Shown here piece by piece: positions 33,855-47,541 of a stretch of 64,000 nt of DNA (the first letter of the stretch is position 1; each line of letters starts with the position of its first letter). The notes under the pieces are model-generated. The model saw nothing but the letters and a program-made list of their open reading frames with translations, ran no database searches and was not told the DNA's origin. Both the position numbers and the translations under genes were made by a program. The stretch lies in assembly GCF_020283565.1 (NCBI RefSeq), contig NC_060059.1:35642338-35706337 (forward strand), written 5' to 3'. The DNA comes from Trifolium pratense. Lineage: Eukaryota; Streptophyta; Magnoliopsida; Fabales; Fabaceae.

Positions 33855-36800
33855 ATGAGTACTACTCAGCAAGAGAAGTTTGTTAGGTGAGTTTGATTAT
33901 GCGTGCTGTAATTTACATTCTCTGTGATCTTTTGTTGTTGTCTCAGGCAATGTTAGAAGCATTTTTTGTTGATTAGAACATTTTGTGTGGATGAATATTA
34001 GAATCTATAAAACATTGACACAAACACCGATAATAATTTAAGAAAATGGACGTAATTGAAATGTTGCCACATGTGTCGTGTTGGACACCAATACGCGTCA
34101 AACACTAGACATGCCTTCAATCTGAAGTGTCAATATTACATAGATTAGAATCATCCATTAAATTCTGTTATTTATTTTTTGTGATGTTCAGGTTTCGGGC
34201 TTCTGATTCAGATATTTCTGCAAGAAATATTGCTGCATTTAAGACAACAGAGTCGGGGAGATTTAGAAGTACATTAAATTCATTTTCGGAAATGTTTCAA
34301 AGAGGACTGGAATCTGGTTCTGAGAGGATAAAGAAGTTCAGAACAACATTCGACTCTATTCACTATGACAATGCTCTTTCCAGAAACTTTGGTTCTAAAA
34401 GGAAAATCCTCGATCCACAAGGTCCATTCCTTCAACAGTGGAACAAGATATTCGTCTTGTTATGTGTTATTGCCGTATCATTGGATCCTTTGTTCTTCTA
34501 TGTACCTGTGATTGACGGCGAAAATAAATGTCTTTCATTGGACAGAGGGATGGAGATTACAGCCACATTTTTGAGAACTTTCTCTGATGCTTTTTACATC
34601 ATCCACATGATTTTCCAGTTTCGTACTGGATTCATTGCTCCTTCTTCTCGAGTATTTGGAAGAGGTGTTTTGGTCGAAGATTCTTGGATCATTGCTAAGA
34701 GATATCTGTCATCATATTTCTTAGTTGACATTCTTGCAATTCTTCCCCTCCCACAGGTATGCCCCTCTAGTATGTTAAGGGTTTATGAGACTAAGATTCA
34801 AAATTTTACATTGTGATGTGTTCATTTGTAAGCTTATTGACTCAACCTGATAAAATATTGCTAGGTGGTGATTCTAGTTATCATCCCGAAGATGAGTGGT
34901 TTTGAATCACTCAATACAAAGAACATGCTGAAAATTGTTGTTTTCTTCCAATATGTGCCTCGGCTATTACGAATACTTCCATTATATAAAGAAGTTACAA
35001 GAACATCTGGTATTCTCACTGAAACAGCTTGGGCGGGAGCTGCATTCAATCTGTTTCTTTACATGCTTGCAAGTCATGTAAGTCCTTGCTACATTCATAT
35101 GTTTATGGAATTATTTTTGGTAATATATTATTTTCTATTATATGTTTATGTTCGAATTATTTATATTCTATTTCCATGTTTACATGGTTTTTCTTTTAAG
35201 TCGTTTACTTATATACCTTTTTACCTTTGTGCTGGTGGTGTTATTCTTTCAACATGTTCATCATTGTCGGATCAATAGGTTAAAAACTATCATTCATAGT
35301 AATCAATACTTTCTCTTGTGGATGAAACAAAATATGTTTCTTTAAGTGCATTTGCATATTTTGTTCCACCAAAAATATGTATGTTTGATGATATAGGAAG
35401 CATGATGATGCTGGTCAATAAAAAGAAAATAATTAACTACTGTATGGATTTAAGATATTATATTCAATTCTTTAAGCTTCTATTTCTGGACAGTATCTTG
35501 GTCAGTTTTTTGTTGCGTACGAGTTCTAGTGTTGTATTTGCAAGAACAAGCTTAAGTTTTTTGGTTGTGTTTGCAGAGTATGAATAAATTCTCCTGCACT
35601 TTTTTCTGTGTATCGATTAGACAATTTTTGTGCATTTTGTTTAAGGCACTTATGAAGCATATAGACTTGTGCCTTTGTTCGATACGTTTGACATTTGGCA
35701 CTTGTATCATCTTGAAGTGTTGGCACATTTGCATTGTTTTAAAAAAATTACAATTTTGATGCATGTTTGAAATGATGTCATCTTCGTTTCTCATTGCTAA
35801 ATTGTTTGTTTTGTTTAGGTCCTTGGTGCCTTTTGGTACTTGTTTTCTATAGAACGAGAAACCACATGCTGGCAAAAAGCCTGTCGAGGTAATATCATGT
35901 GTAACAAAGCAGATATGTATTGTAATGATCGAGGAGGGTTTAAGTCAATTTTGAAATTCTTGAATGATTCTTGCCCAATACTGGAGGAAGATAAAAATAA
36001 ATTTGATTTCGGGATTTTCCTTGATGCCCTTCAATCCGGTGTTGTGGAGTCAAGAGATTTTACCGAAAAACTCTTCTACTGTTTTTGGTGGGGCCTAAAA
36101 AATTTAAGGTATGCTTCCTTGATTCTTTTTAGTATACTATATAAAGTTATACTCTAAAACAAATCATATTATGTTGCAATATAATTTTACTATAAGTCAT
36201 TATCTTATATTTTGTAATCGTTTCTTCATCCTTTTTTGGGAATTTGGATGCCTTTATTGCAGTTCTCTTGGCCAGAACCTGGCAACGAGTACCGATTTTT
36301 GGGAAATCAATTTCGCAGTTTTCATTTCCATAGCTGGTTTGGTTTTATTTTCGTTCCTCATTGGAAATATGCAGGTATGTAGCCAATATCTCCAAAGTTT
36401 CTTTTAATCCATGCTAAACTCGGATCAATAATTAGACACATGAGCCGTTCTTTTACTATTAATGTTCTTCTAGGTTTTGACTGATTATACTTGATTTGTT
36501 TTGAAACAGACATATTTACAGTCAACAACGACAAGATTGGAGGAAATGAGAGTAAAAAGGAGGGATGCCGAACAGTGGATGTCTCATCGGTTGCTTCCTG
36601 ACAGCCTGAGAGAGCGAATCAGGCGGTATGATCAGTACAAATGGCAAGAAACCAGAGGTGTAGATGAAGACAGTTTAATTCATGATCTTCCCAAAGATTT
36701 AAGAAGGGACATTAAGCGTCATCTTTGCTTAGATTTGCTGATGAGGGTAAGTTTTTCCAACTTTAATTCTGGATTCATTTAATTGAAAGTAAATCTTATG

Positions 36801-37632
36801 GATTTTAATGACAACCCTTGAAATGCAAATAAGATATCATTGCTATCGGAACATCGAAGACTATATCGTTGATTTTTTATTTAACATGTGTTATAATAAC
36901 CGCATGTTTTTCTCTCTTGTGTATGAAATTTAGGTGCCAATGTTTGAGAAAATGGATGGACAACTTTTGGACGCAATGTGTGACCGTCTCAAACCAATAC
37001 TTTACACCGAACAAAGCTACGTTGTTCGGGAAGGAGACCCTGTCGATGAGATGCTCTTCATAATGCGAGGCAAGCTATTGACCATAACAACTAACGGCGG
37101 AAGAACCGGCTTCTTCAACTCCGAGTTCTTAAAAGCTGGCGACTTCTGTGGAGAGGAGCTTCTGACATGGGCCTTAGATCCTCATTCCTCATCCAACCTT
37201 CCTATCTCCACTAGGACGGTCCAAACCATCGTAGAAGTCGAAGCCTTTGCCCTAAAAGCCGACGATCTGAAGTTTGTGGCATCTCAGTTCCGACGCCTTC
37301 ACAGCAAACAGCTACGCCACACTTTCAGATTCTACTCGCAACAATGGCGCACATGGGCTGCGTGCTTTATACAAGCTGCATGGCGGCGCTATAGCAAGAA
37401 GAAGCTTGAAGAGTCTCTTGTTGAAGAAGAGAACAGGCTGAAAGATGCATTGGCAAAGGCTAGTGGTAGCTCAGCAAGTCTAGGTGCTACCATATATGCT
37501 TCAAGGTTTGCTGCAAATGCACTCAGATTATTGCGACGTAGTGGCACCGCAAGGAAGACAAGGATGTCGGAGAGAATACCTGCTATGTTACTTCAGAAGC
37601 CTGAAGAACCTGACTTTACCGAAGAACAATAG
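33855..37632 (+). CDS. CNGC1: Cyclic nucleotide-gated ion channel, group I (CNGC1 type)
   Basis: Seven coding exons (33855-33886, 34192-34756, 34865-35077, 35819-36108, 36263-36374, 36510-36746, 36934-37632) give 715 residues. The order is a basic N-terminus, six transmembrane segments (the first around FVLLCVIAVSLDPLFFYVPV), and the pore with filter GQNL (370-373). S6 ends in FLIGNMQTYLQS, and a C-linker follows. The cyclic-nucleotide-binding domain carries the phosphate-binding cassette GDFCGEELLTWALDP (552-566). An IQ calmodulin site, FIQAAWRRY, lies at 628-636. These plasma-membrane cation channels admit Ca2+/K+ and are controlled by calmodulin. GQNL is the filter of CNGC1-like group I members. 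A tiny first coding exon (MSTTQQEKFV) and a long 5' UTR intron precede the main body. All domains are intact. Confidence 0.96.
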
Positions 37633-38249
37633 TATATAGTTAATGTGGTTGGATATGTCTGGTTTATTGATTTGGAAAGGTGAACATGCAATGAAATTTC
37701 TGTAGAATATGGTGTCCATATTAAGTATTTAGTTGTTTATGTAAATATATATAAATTATTGTTATTAAATGATTTTCTGGTTAAATTTTTCTTTCCATTC
37801 ATTTTATTCTTCTTGAATGCTTGGTCTGAACTCATGAATGTAGAGACCATATATATAGTTATTCCTAATTGTTTGATGCCATCCACCTTGGGAATCAAAC
37901 CTCAATCATAGGAACAATGAGAGTTAATCCTCAAGTTTTTAACCACCTGTGTCGATTCATATAGGTGCGCTTATAGAAAAAATTCCCTTAGGCGCAAGAC
38001 GAGTTTTAACATTCTTATATTATTATTTTTTTAGTTAGTACTAGTAATAGGAATGAGTAGTGTTATTTGAGCATTACAAATTTGACTTATCATCTGTTGA
38101 CGCCATATAAAATTACACTCAGAATAACTATTGACGCGACAACAAGATAGAAAAACAGTAATAAAAATACAAAATCATTTTGCAGAATAAAAAAATAGAT
38201 AGCAATCACACATATAGCTAGTCAAAACTGAGAATTGATGGCCTTCAAA
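37633..38249. other. Convergent 3' regions of the channel and spermine synthase genes
   Basis: The two genes point towards each other here, only about 620 bp apart between stop codons. The sequence is AT-rich with no further gene. Confidence 0.6.
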
Positions 38250-40900
<2,651 letters not shown>

Positions 40901-40935
40901 ACTGTTCCGACCTTAAGTCTGCAACACTTTCTCTT

Positions 40936-42368
40936 CACAAGTTACTTCTCTTTATAATAAGGAATTATTTTATGAAAAACAATTATACTAATTAAGACAA
41001 AAACATCAAGTCCAAGGAGATTTATATATAGATCATACAAGGAATTTCAATTACAAATCATACAGAATCTTTATTTACAAGAAATCTTGTATTTCGATTT
41101 TCCATGCCGCAAAAGATTGACTTCTTTTTTTTATACTAGATTGACTTCTTTTTTTTATGAAAGAAAAAGATTGACATTAAACATAAATTTTATTTGATTG
41201 CATTTGCATAGATAAATTTATGCCTTATCAAAGTCAACTATAAGGCCTCGTGTCGTGTATATGGACGAAGTGATTTCTCATCAAGCAAAAAAGTCAAATA
41301 ATTAAGAATAAAAACACAAAAAATCTACATAATATTCTGAAAGAATAAAGTAATCATTAATTGCGCATGCATATTTAGAATTAAAAGATCAATGTGCAAT
41401 ACATAATTAACTTGTCGAAAAATTAGGTCAAAACAATTGCATAAGTATTGATGTATTGACAATTATAAGATGTTGAATATGATTTTTTATTTTTGGTTAC
41501 AAGATGTTGAATATGATTCATGTAACATTTTTTTTTTGTATTTATGTAACTTTCTTATCATGATTTTTTGTCTCTACTTTTCATTCAACTCGTGCATATC
41601 ATTCGAAATTTGCAGTGATGTTTAGTACATTATATGAATACCTCCTGCAAAAGTTTAATTTTTTTGAACAAGAGATGAATTAAAGATGAATTTTTTAGTT
41701 TTTTACACATAAAAATTCATAAATAATTTGTCTTATGTTAAAAAATTCTAAATTTTTATGGGAGACATTCTTATAATATCATAAATATGAATACAAAAAA
41801 TTTGAACGTACACAAGAGTTTGATCGAAAGTAGAGACCAAAAGTTGTGATAGAAAATATTTGAGGACCAAAAGTTACTGAAAATTTTTATAAAGACTAAA
41901 AATAAAATTCGAGATATTTATTGGACTAAAAACTTATTTAACAAAAAAAACTAACTAACTGTAATGAATTGACAGTTAAGTACACGTTTAGAATTGGACA
42001 CATGACTGAGAATTAATGAAGTGAAGGCAGTTGATCAAGTCACTTTCTTCACCATGTCCAGTCCATGCATGTTATTTCTGTTTTTTTGCTAGCTAAGCCA
42101 GCTTACTCTGTTTAATTAGATGAAAATGGCGTTTTCTCTAATAATGACATTATTATTTGTGGGATTAATTAGTCCATCACTATCTTTTTCTTAAGCACAC
42201 CTACCATTCTATGAGATCACCTACCCACGTTTTCTTTTGCATTTTAATCCAAATGTAACAATTTTATAAAATTGTCTCGGTTAACTATTGGATAATAACA
42301 ACCGTTAAATACATGTTGAAATAGTTATTTTATAAGAACATGTTTAAATATTAAGAATTTAATTTATA
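40936..42368. other. SPMS upstream region and AT-rich intergenic DNA
   Basis: The first few hundred bases are the probable SPMS promoter. From 41460 to 41950 there are weak repeats: AGATGTTGAATATGATT occurs twice (near 41470 and 41504), and GTCTCTACTTTTCATTCAA near 41570 is roughly inverted by GATCGAAAGTAGAGACCAAA near 41823. This may be an old TIR element. No gene is seen. Confidence 0.4.
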
Positions 42369-42524
42369 TGCACCGTCAGTCTAAAGTTATTTTATACATG
42401 TATTTAATAATATACTGACACATCATGTATGGTGTTTAAAAACACATGATGTGTCACATTCATTAAATGATGTGACAACACATCATTGAATATATGTGTA
42501 AAGAATATTTACACCGACGGTGCA
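42369..42524. mobile_element. Short palindromic MITE
   Basis: The left arm TGCACCGTCAGTCTAAAG is inverted at the right end as TTTACACCGACGGTGCA, and the inner arms (GACACATCAT / ATGATGTG) are also complementary. It is about 156 bp, can form a long hairpin and has no coding capacity. No clear TSD. Confidence 0.68.
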
Positions 42525-43254
42525 CAACAATTAAACTTAAATATTAATCAATTGTAAGTTGTATTCACAATATTAGTTCGGGGTAAAAGTTTAAATAAAT
42601 TAATGTTGTATTATAAAAAGTGCACTTATTTTAGAATAAAATTATTTTGCTACATTTATTTTAGAACTTAGGGCCTGTTTGGTGCACATGATAAGAGACA
42701 TGATAGCATAACTGTATCATATCCTGCCGCAATCCAGTGTTTGATGATACAGCATGATATGATAAGTTAATCCTGAAGCTTATCCTATCCTGTCTCTCTA
42801 GTTATAATTCTTATCTTGAATTTGAGCTGGGTTACCAGCAGGATAGGATAAGAAGAAAAAAAAAATTACTGATTTATTTTATAAAATATATTTTAAAATA
42901 CATAAAATAAAATTAATAAAATATAAATAATAAAATAATTAATTTTTAAATATATATGTGATTTTCTCACAGGGATAATTTTGTAATTTATATATTCTAA
43001 AAAATCAAAATTTTACTAAAATTACAATATTTTAAAGTAAAATGATTATTAAAAAATTGACAAATAGGGATATTAATTTAAATTTTATAAAAAATTAAAT
43101 ATAATTATTTTGCAATAGTAGTTTTATTATTTACGTATGAGATATATCATATATTTATTTGGCTTATCTAACATGTATATATTATTGAGTTATTTATTTA
43201 ATCATGATTCATATAAAAAATTAAACTTGATTATTTTCTCATGATTTTTATTTT

Positions 43255-44250
43255 TGAAATTCTGGCACACTAGTAACACGATGTTGAACACGATGCTCCA
43301 ACACTGTATATTTGATCCGATGATCCAACACTGTGTTCAACACTGAACTAGATGAACAATAAGGAAATATAAAATGCACGAAACAGAATAACACAGTTAT
43401 TTGTTAACCCAGTTCAGCATAACAGCCTACTCTGGGGGATACCAATCCAGGAGTGAATCCACTATGATAGTATTAGTTCAAAGCCCTCAATAAACGCCCC
43501 GTTTATGACTTCTCACCTAATCACCACCCGTGCTATATTCTACCTAAGTCACACCTAGGTATGAGAACCTCCGCTCAACTCCTCTTAATCACAGCCACTG
43601 TGATCGTACACGTTACAGTTTACAGATGAAGACACACTTCTTAAAACATCCACCAATTCCGTACTTCAAAGCTTAGGAATGGTTCATACACACTATCTCC
43701 TTGCTTAGAAGCTCCGGAGATATTACAACACAATAAAACAATTCTCAGACTTGCATCAAGAAGATACAAGCACAAGAAAAACAGTACACACTAAAACCTA
43801 AACACACGCTTTGTGAAATTCAATAACGGCTTCAGTGATTTGCACAAGGGTTCAGTCACCCTATTAATAACCTGAGCAACTAGCATGGGCTAGGTCTTGA
43901 ATTGGGCTTCTAACTTGTATCAGGTCCGAAAGTTCCTTCAAGGAATATTCTTCGAGCAAATGTTTTGTTTCCATAAATAAGAGATTCTTTCTGAAACAAA
44001 ACTAGGTTATGGCCGCCTTCTGGAGCATTAGGAAAGGCGCTGCTTGCCATACAAGTAAAATCACGTGGATTCCTTTTATAGAGTAAGGCGCGAGATTTAA
44101 TGATAACAGGCCCGGCCCAGTGGATGTGGTATCCAATGTTGAAGCATTCTGCGCAACATCTTGCTTGAACTTGATGGTGAAGCATTCTGCTCCACATCTG
44201 GCTTGATCATTTGTTTTAGCAAAATGAGGCCAAACTTTAAAACACCAACA
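43255..44250 (-). repeat. SIRE-A 3' LTR (left copy)
   Basis: 996 bp. It differs from the right copy by a 12-bp extra unit near 43281 (ACGATGTTGAAC before ACGATGCTCC), a small tandem duplication or its loss. No other difference was noticed by eye. A 95-codon frame inside it (43910-44197) is the same in both LTRs and is not considered a gene. Confidence 0.93.
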
Positions 44251-45030
44251 ATCTCCCCCTTTGGCAATTTTTGGCTAAAACAATTTGTGATTATTTCAAC
44301 CAATCTAGAGAGATACAATAACTACCTTTCTTCAACTCAACATAGGCACACAGTCATGAAGTAAAGTAGAACAATCTTCAAGTGCATTTTCAAACGCTCC
44401 TCATATGGAAAACGCAATCAAATATAGAAGTATCGCACTAGAGTATCAGAGACATACACAGCGGAATAACGAGCACAACTAGCCTCACAGGATATACGCC
44501 AATAGAGAGTATATAGATTCTCATGAAAGAAACACTGGGGAAAAATAAATTCCCTCAACGCAGAGAAAAATAAATTCTCAGGAATATTGATGCTTCAACA
44601 TTCATTAGCACCTTGCATGGTGTGAGTAAAGCACTTGCTGCTCCCCCTTAATATCAGAGACGAGTAAATATTTTAAACAAGTAATTTTTACTCCCCCTAC
44701 AAACATGCATACCAGATAAGCACATATGCATAGTATATCAGAACTGTTACTCCCCCTCAACTCCCGCATTACTACCTGTGTAGCTTGATGATGCAACATC
44801 AGGTAGCACATCCTCATGGAACATCACATCAGAGAGCATAAAGAAATTAGATACTCTACTCCCCCTTTTTAGCCAGAAATTAGACAAACATGGTCTTCAA
44901 TAGAGCATAAAGAAAAAAAAATAGCCAGAGTACCAGAATATAAAGTGCAGAGAGTACCAGAAATTATTACAGACCATGCACACTTGGTGCCAAATTCAAA
45001 AGATCAAATGCAAAAGTGAAATAAAGAAAG
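44251..45030 (-). other. SIRE-A 3' non-coding tail with five polypurine blocks
   Basis: The block next to the LTR (AAAGGGGGAGAT in the sense direction, 44251-44262) is the probable polypurine tract that primes plus-strand DNA. Four more AGGGGGAG blocks lie at about 44641-44648, 44691-44698, 44750-44757 and 44859-44867. Repeated polypurine tracts upstream of the 3' LTR are a known Sirevirus trait. Confidence 0.82.
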
Positions 45031-47523
45031 TTACACAGAGGCACTAGCACTAGAGTCACTTTCTTCTTCCTCATCTGAACCAGCTTCCTCTTCCTCACTA
45101 ACAGCATCAGCCATTTGCTCATCCATATCAGTAGCTGCAGCTTCTTCAAGCTTCAGAGCATGAATCATCCTTTCAAATTGCAGCTTCTTTTCATCCAACT
45201 CCTTGCAGTTTGCTTCCAGCACAGCAATTATCTCCTTCCTTGTCATGGGAGCATTTGTAGCAGCAGTTGATGGGCCAACAATGTCTGGAGCATGCTGTTG
45301 GCTATACAATTTCTGATGAATAGAGAGAGATTCTGCTCTTCTCTTTGCAGACTCACCCTCATGTCTAATGCTAGGGTGCTGAGAAAATATGATATCACAA
45401 AGCAAAGTAGGGAAAGCAATGGGTTGCTTTGTAACAGAGGTCTTGGCATGTTGTACAATTTGATTGAAGATATAAAGACCAGCATTAAATTTTGTACCTG
45501 TGCCAATCATGTAGATCAATTTACCTAGTCCAGTAGCAACATCAGAGGAGTGGGTTGTGGGAACCCAGTTGACTGAAGCAATGCGATTCAGAATAGCATA
45601 CTTAAAAGTCAGCTTTACAGCAGGCACCTTTGCCTTCCTTGGCCAAGTCTTCACCTGGTTAGCAGTAATGGTTTTGCAGATCACATTATTAGATACCTCA
45701 AGATCAGGATGAGTCACATCAGGGTTATCAAGAGCCTTGTTGATAACAGCAGGGGAGAATTCCACACACTTTCCACGCACATAAACCTTCTGGTATTCTC
45801 TATCCAGAGGATTGTCACATCCTGCAGGGATGTTGACCACAAACTCCCTTACCAGCTTCTCATAACAGGAGCCTAAACCCCTCACAGTCTTAATCATCCC
45901 AGCATCCTTGATCAAGTTCACTACTTCTTCACACTCCAAGATATCTTCGCCTAATTCTCTTTCCAAGGCAAGTCTCCTTTTGCAGATAAGACCCCATCTT
46001 TGGGCATATGATGGAAGATGGAATGACACATTATCACATGGAAAATCTTCAATCTCAGCAGGAACAGAGGCAGCTTTTCTTGCAGACATGGTCTTCTTCG
46101 CAGGAGGCTTGATGCTTGAAGCATCCTTTTCAGCATCAAAATCAGAGTCACTGGATGGTGCACTCTTCCTTTTCAGCACATTCTTCTTCTTTTCAGAGGG
46201 AGGTACAGACTTGCTCCAAGATTTCTTAGGACCATATTTGACAGGTTTCAGGGTAGAACCCCTAGTCTTCTTGGTCACAACAGGGGTGGTTTCAATAACA
46301 GGTGCAGGTTTTGTTGTCCTGCTTCTCAGTCTTCTTCCAACACCTTTCTGAACAGGTTTGGCCTGTTGGTCTTCATCAGTTTCAATGTCATCCAAATCCA
46401 CCATATTCTTGCCTTCAGTACCTGTTTTCTCAGAACCAGTAGCATCATTGTTCCCAGTAGCTTCTTTCTCTTTTTCTTTCTCAGGCTCAGAGTCAGCCAC
46501 AATCTCAGGAGTACCTCCATCTTTAGTTATCTCTTCTTCAGTAGATGCTTCTGTATCAGAACTACTACCAAATGAATCAGTGAAGGCAGTATCACTGGAG
46601 TTTTGACGAGTTTTGGATGGTTCAACATCCTTTGCAGCATCAATCAGTTTCGCGGATGCTCCAGCTTCCAACACATCATCAGGAATAGAATCCTTTTCTT
46701 TCACAGTTTTGTCACCAACCGCAGGGGTGACATTATCAGAAACAATTACTTCCTCTTTCTCAGCCAAAAAGGTTTGACCAACAACAGGTTCAACAGTAAC
46801 AGACCTAGATGTTTCTAGGGTTTCAGTAGATTTGGGGTTAATCGACAGAGTAGGTTTTTCTCCAACAACCTTTTCAACTTCAGATTTCTCAGTTTCACTA
46901 TGAACCTTACTAGATGATTCAACATTTGATTCAGTCGCTAATTTGACAGAGGCGTCAACATGCGATTCAACATTGACAGTATCAAAGGGATTTTTGCTCA
47001 AGTACAAATCAAACATGTTCAAACCCTTTTTAACAGACAATTCACCCTTTTTCTTCTCAGATTTACTAGAAATAGACTTGTTCGAGAGAGACGGAGAGGA
47101 TTCACTTACTTTAGTAGGTTTCTCCTTCTTTTCGCTAGCCTTCGATTTTGACGATTTCTTCTTCGATTTAGTTGAAAGCACAGTCGTGATGGGTTCAGCA
47201 TCAATGACAACAGTAGAACCTTTTGCTTTGGAGCGAGTTTTCACAGTATCATCAGTGGTGTTCTTGATTTGGGAAGGATCAGATTGTTGAGACATGGTGA
47301 TGAGATTTTTGTGAATTTTGGTGATTGAGGGTGATGAACGAGATGATTCTAGTTTCCAAGAATGTGATAGAGTTGATAGGGAAGTTGAGAGTTTGAGAGA
47401 GAAAACACAATTGATGGAGAGATGAGTGCGTGTAATGAGGGGGTTATGGAAAGTGTTTGATGTCTTTCCTAGATTTGCGTGCTCCACTAGTTGAAGAGAA
47501 GAGAGAAGAACGGTTGCACGCAT
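45031..47523 (-). CDS. Envelope-like / putative plant transposon protein ORF of SIRE-A
   Basis: An uninterrupted 830-codon frame. The N-terminal 490 residues are low-complexity, rich in Ser, Thr, Lys and Glu, with basic patches. Residues around 495-700 form a globular region that begins near DFPCDNVSFHLPSYAQRW and includes VREFVVNIPAGCDNP and EFSPAVINKALDNP. This corresponds to the plant retroelement domain annotated in legumes as envelope-like or putative plant transposon protein. The C-terminus has a predicted coiled coil (LEANCKELDEKKLQFERM) and an acidic Ser-rich tail. I see no convincing signal peptide or membrane anchor, so an envelope role is only by analogy with SIRE1. It lies in the same frame as gag-pol, five sense codons after its TAG stop, so it may be made by readthrough. 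A start at the ATG near 47295 (MSQQSDPSQ) is also possible. Confidence 0.85.
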   Translation of the reverse strand: MRATVLLSSLQLVEHANLGKTSNTFHNPLITRTHLSINCVFSLKLSTSLSTLSHSWKLESSRSSPSITKIHKNLITMSQQSDPSQIKNTTDDTVKTRSKAKGSTVVIDAEPITTVLSTKSKKKSSKSKASEKKEKPTKVSESSPSLSNKSISSKSEKKKGELSVKKGLNMFDLYLSKNPFDTVNVESHVDASVKLATESNVESSSKVHSETEKSEVEKVVGEKPTLSINPKSTETLETSRSVTVEPVVGQTFLAEKEEVIVSDNVTPAVGDKTVKEKDSIPDDVLEAGASAKLIDAAKDVEPSKTRQNSSDTAFTDSFGSSSDTEASTEEEITKDGGTPEIVADSEPEKEKEKEATGNNDATGSEKTGTEGKNMVDLDDIETDEDQQAKPVQKGVGRRLRSRTTKPAPVIETTPVVTKKTRGSTLKPVKYGPKKSWSKSVPPSEKKKNVLKRKSAPSSDSDFDAEKDASSIKPPAKKTMSARKAASVPAEIEDFPCDNVSFHLPSYAQRWGLICKRRLALERELGEDILECEEVVNLIKDAGMIKTVRGLGSCYEKLVREFVVNIPAGCDNPLDREYQKVYVRGKCVEFSPAVINKALDNPDVTHPDLEVSNNVICKTITANQVKTWPRKAKVPAVKLTFKYAILNRIASVNWVPTTHSSDVATGLGKLIYMIGTGTKFNAGLYIFNQIVQHAKTSVTKQPIAFPTLLCDIIFSQHPSIRHEGESAKRRAESLSIHQKLYSQQHAPDIVGPSTAATNAPMTRKEIIAVLEANCKELDEKKLQFERMIHALKLEEAAATDMDEQMADAVSEEEEAGSDEEEESDSSASASV

Positions 47524-47532
47524 ATAGTGCTT

Positions 47533-47541
47533 TAACTGCTA
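47533..47541 (-). promoter_or_regulatory. Candidate stop-codon readthrough site (TAG CAG TTA)
   Basis: The gag-pol stop TAG (47541-47539) is followed by CAG TTA, which fits the UAG-CAR-YYA context first described for tobamovirus readthrough. Downstream codons stay open in the same frame into the envelope-like ORF. Soybean SIRE1 is reported to express its envelope-like protein by stop-codon suppression, so the same mechanism is likely here. This is an inference from context, not a measurement. Confidence 0.72.

Noticed and set aside
43910..44197. 95-codon minus-strand frame, repeated at 51262-51549
   Set aside because: It lies in both LTRs of the same element and is identical because the LTRs are identical. 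No domain was recognised.
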